Shown here: one piece after another, positions 63,543 through 64,000 of the stretch
How the letters are laid out: each line of letters begins with the position of its first letter
How positions within the stretch are numbered: position 1 is the stretch's first letter
Source of the DNA: Streptococcus peroris ATCC 700780
GTDB lineage: Bacteria > Bacillota > Bacilli > Lactobacillales > Streptococcaceae
Reading direction: 5' to 3'
Length of the DNA stretch: 64,000 nt
Assembly (NCBI RefSeq): GCF_000187585.1
Contig: NZ_GL732463.1
Coordinates: 147,819-211,818, forward strand
Translations under genes and position numbers: made by a program
Notes under the pieces: model-generated
The model's database searches: none
Told to the model about the DNA's origin: nothing
The model's input: only the letters and a program-made list of their open reading frames with translations

Positions 63543-64000
63543 TGGATATTAAATTAAAAGATTTTGAAGGTCCTTTGGACTTGCTCTTACACTTGGTTTC
63601 AAAGTACCAGATGGATATCTATGATGTGCCAATCACAGAGGTTATCGAGCAATATCTAGCCTACATATCAACCCTGCAAGCCATGCGTTTAGAAGTTGCA
63701 GGCGAGTATATGGTGATGGCTAGCCAGCTGATGCTGATTAAGAGTCGCAAGCTCTTGCCAAAGGTTGCAGAAGTGACAGATTTGGAGGATGACCTTGAGC
63801 AGGACCTCCTTTCTCAGATTGAAGAATACCGCAAGTTTAAACTTTTGGGAGAGCAGTTGGAAGTGAAGCACCAAGAACGAGCTCAATATTACTCAAAGGC
63901 GCCGACAGAGCTGATTTATGAGGATGCTGAACTTGCTCATGATAAGACCACGATCGATCTATTCTTAGCTTTTTCAACCTTACTGACCAAGAAAAAGGAA
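63542..64000 (+). CDS. scpA: segregation and condensation protein A (partial)
   Basis: The first 153 codons of the kleisin subunit of the SMC condensin, cut by the window end. The N-terminal domain that binds the SMC neck is complete ([39 protein letters not shown]). It begins on the last A of the xerD-like stop codon. ScpB would be expected next. Confidence 0.96.
   Translation, partial: MDIKLKDFEGPLDLLLHLVSKYQMDIYDVPITEVIEQYLAYISTLQAMRLEVAGEYMVMASQLMLIKSRKLLPKVAEVTDLEDDLEQDLLSQIEEYRKFKLLGEQLEVKHQERAQYYSKAPTELIYEDAELAHDKTTIDLFLAFSTLLTKKKE

Noticed and set aside
1-64000. CRISPR array, cas genes, insertion sequences or prophage structural genes
   Set aside because: No array of regularly spaced repeats, transposase or phage structural protein was seen. 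The only accessory elements found are the tRNA-Leu element, the BOX repeat and the ABC/two-component cassette.

Overview
The window is chromosomal DNA of a low-GC streptococcus, most likely of the Streptococcus mitis group. It carries the competence pilus operon comGA-GG, the DNA-entry nuclease endA next to epuA, the patAB efflux pair, the amiACDEF oligopeptide permease, a BOX repeat and typical streptococcal promoters (TATAAT, often with an extended TGn). Proteins I can compare from memory with S. pneumoniae (AmiA, ComGB, the TrmH-family protein) are clearly related but not near-identical, so a mitis/oralis/infantis-type relative is more likely than S. pneumoniae itself. No database search was possible.

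Layout. 1-437: end of a tRNA cluster (Tyr, Trp, His, Gln, Leu). 385-7444: a small integrative element of about 6.9 kb in the 3' end of tRNA-Leu, bounded by a direct repeat of about 134 bp. It has a tyrosine integrase, a DUF3173 excisionase-like protein, a Rep_trans/MobT-like initiator with a hairpin-rich candidate origin, a divergent XRE repressor with a palindromic operator, a leader peptide and a probable antisense RNA. Its cargo is a 48-aa ORF, a MNT-type nucleotidyltransferase, an 83-aa protein and a HAD phosphatase. 7445-9413: nagA with a NagR-like operator, and a DUF1033 gene. 9422-13178: comG operon behind a cin-box. 13288-20160: histidine phosphatase, patA (with a leader attenuator), patB, BOX element, class I amidotransferase, pgi. 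20216-23726: gltX, a structured non-coding RNA, alaT, rpmH. 23808-34933: kimA on the minus strand, then a long plus-strand run tatD-rnmV, two hypotheticals, rsmA-rsgA-rpe-thiN-rmuC-yhaM. 34990-38101: purR, lysA, pflA. 38243-42271: a five-gene ABC exporter plus two-component module resembling lantibiotic immunity loci. 42332-46322: yidC2 and acyP (minus), a frameshifted TrmH-family methyltransferase, a BI-1 protein, asnA. 46333-52524: rsmD-coaD-sepM, DUF1146, murA-epuA-endA, a CBS/CorC membrane protein. 52528-59360: tRNA-Cys (minus) and the ami operon. 59603-64000: yneF, then the tightly packed murI-rdgB-yfcE-cbpB-xerD-like-scpA operon, cut by the window end inside scpA.

Most of the window is conserved core genome. 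The accessory parts are the tRNA-Leu element and the 38-42 kb ABC/two-component cassette. The best candidates for something undescribed lie in the element: its replication/mobilisation operon appears to be controlled at three levels (operator, seven-codon leader ORF with a stop inside a hairpin, and an antisense RNA with its own promoter and terminator), and its left cargo is an orphan MNT nucleotidyltransferase with small partners. Other points are three predicted leaderless mRNAs, an A7-tract frameshift in a TrmH-family gene, an unclear comGB start codon, and an unassigned structured RNA upstream of alaT.
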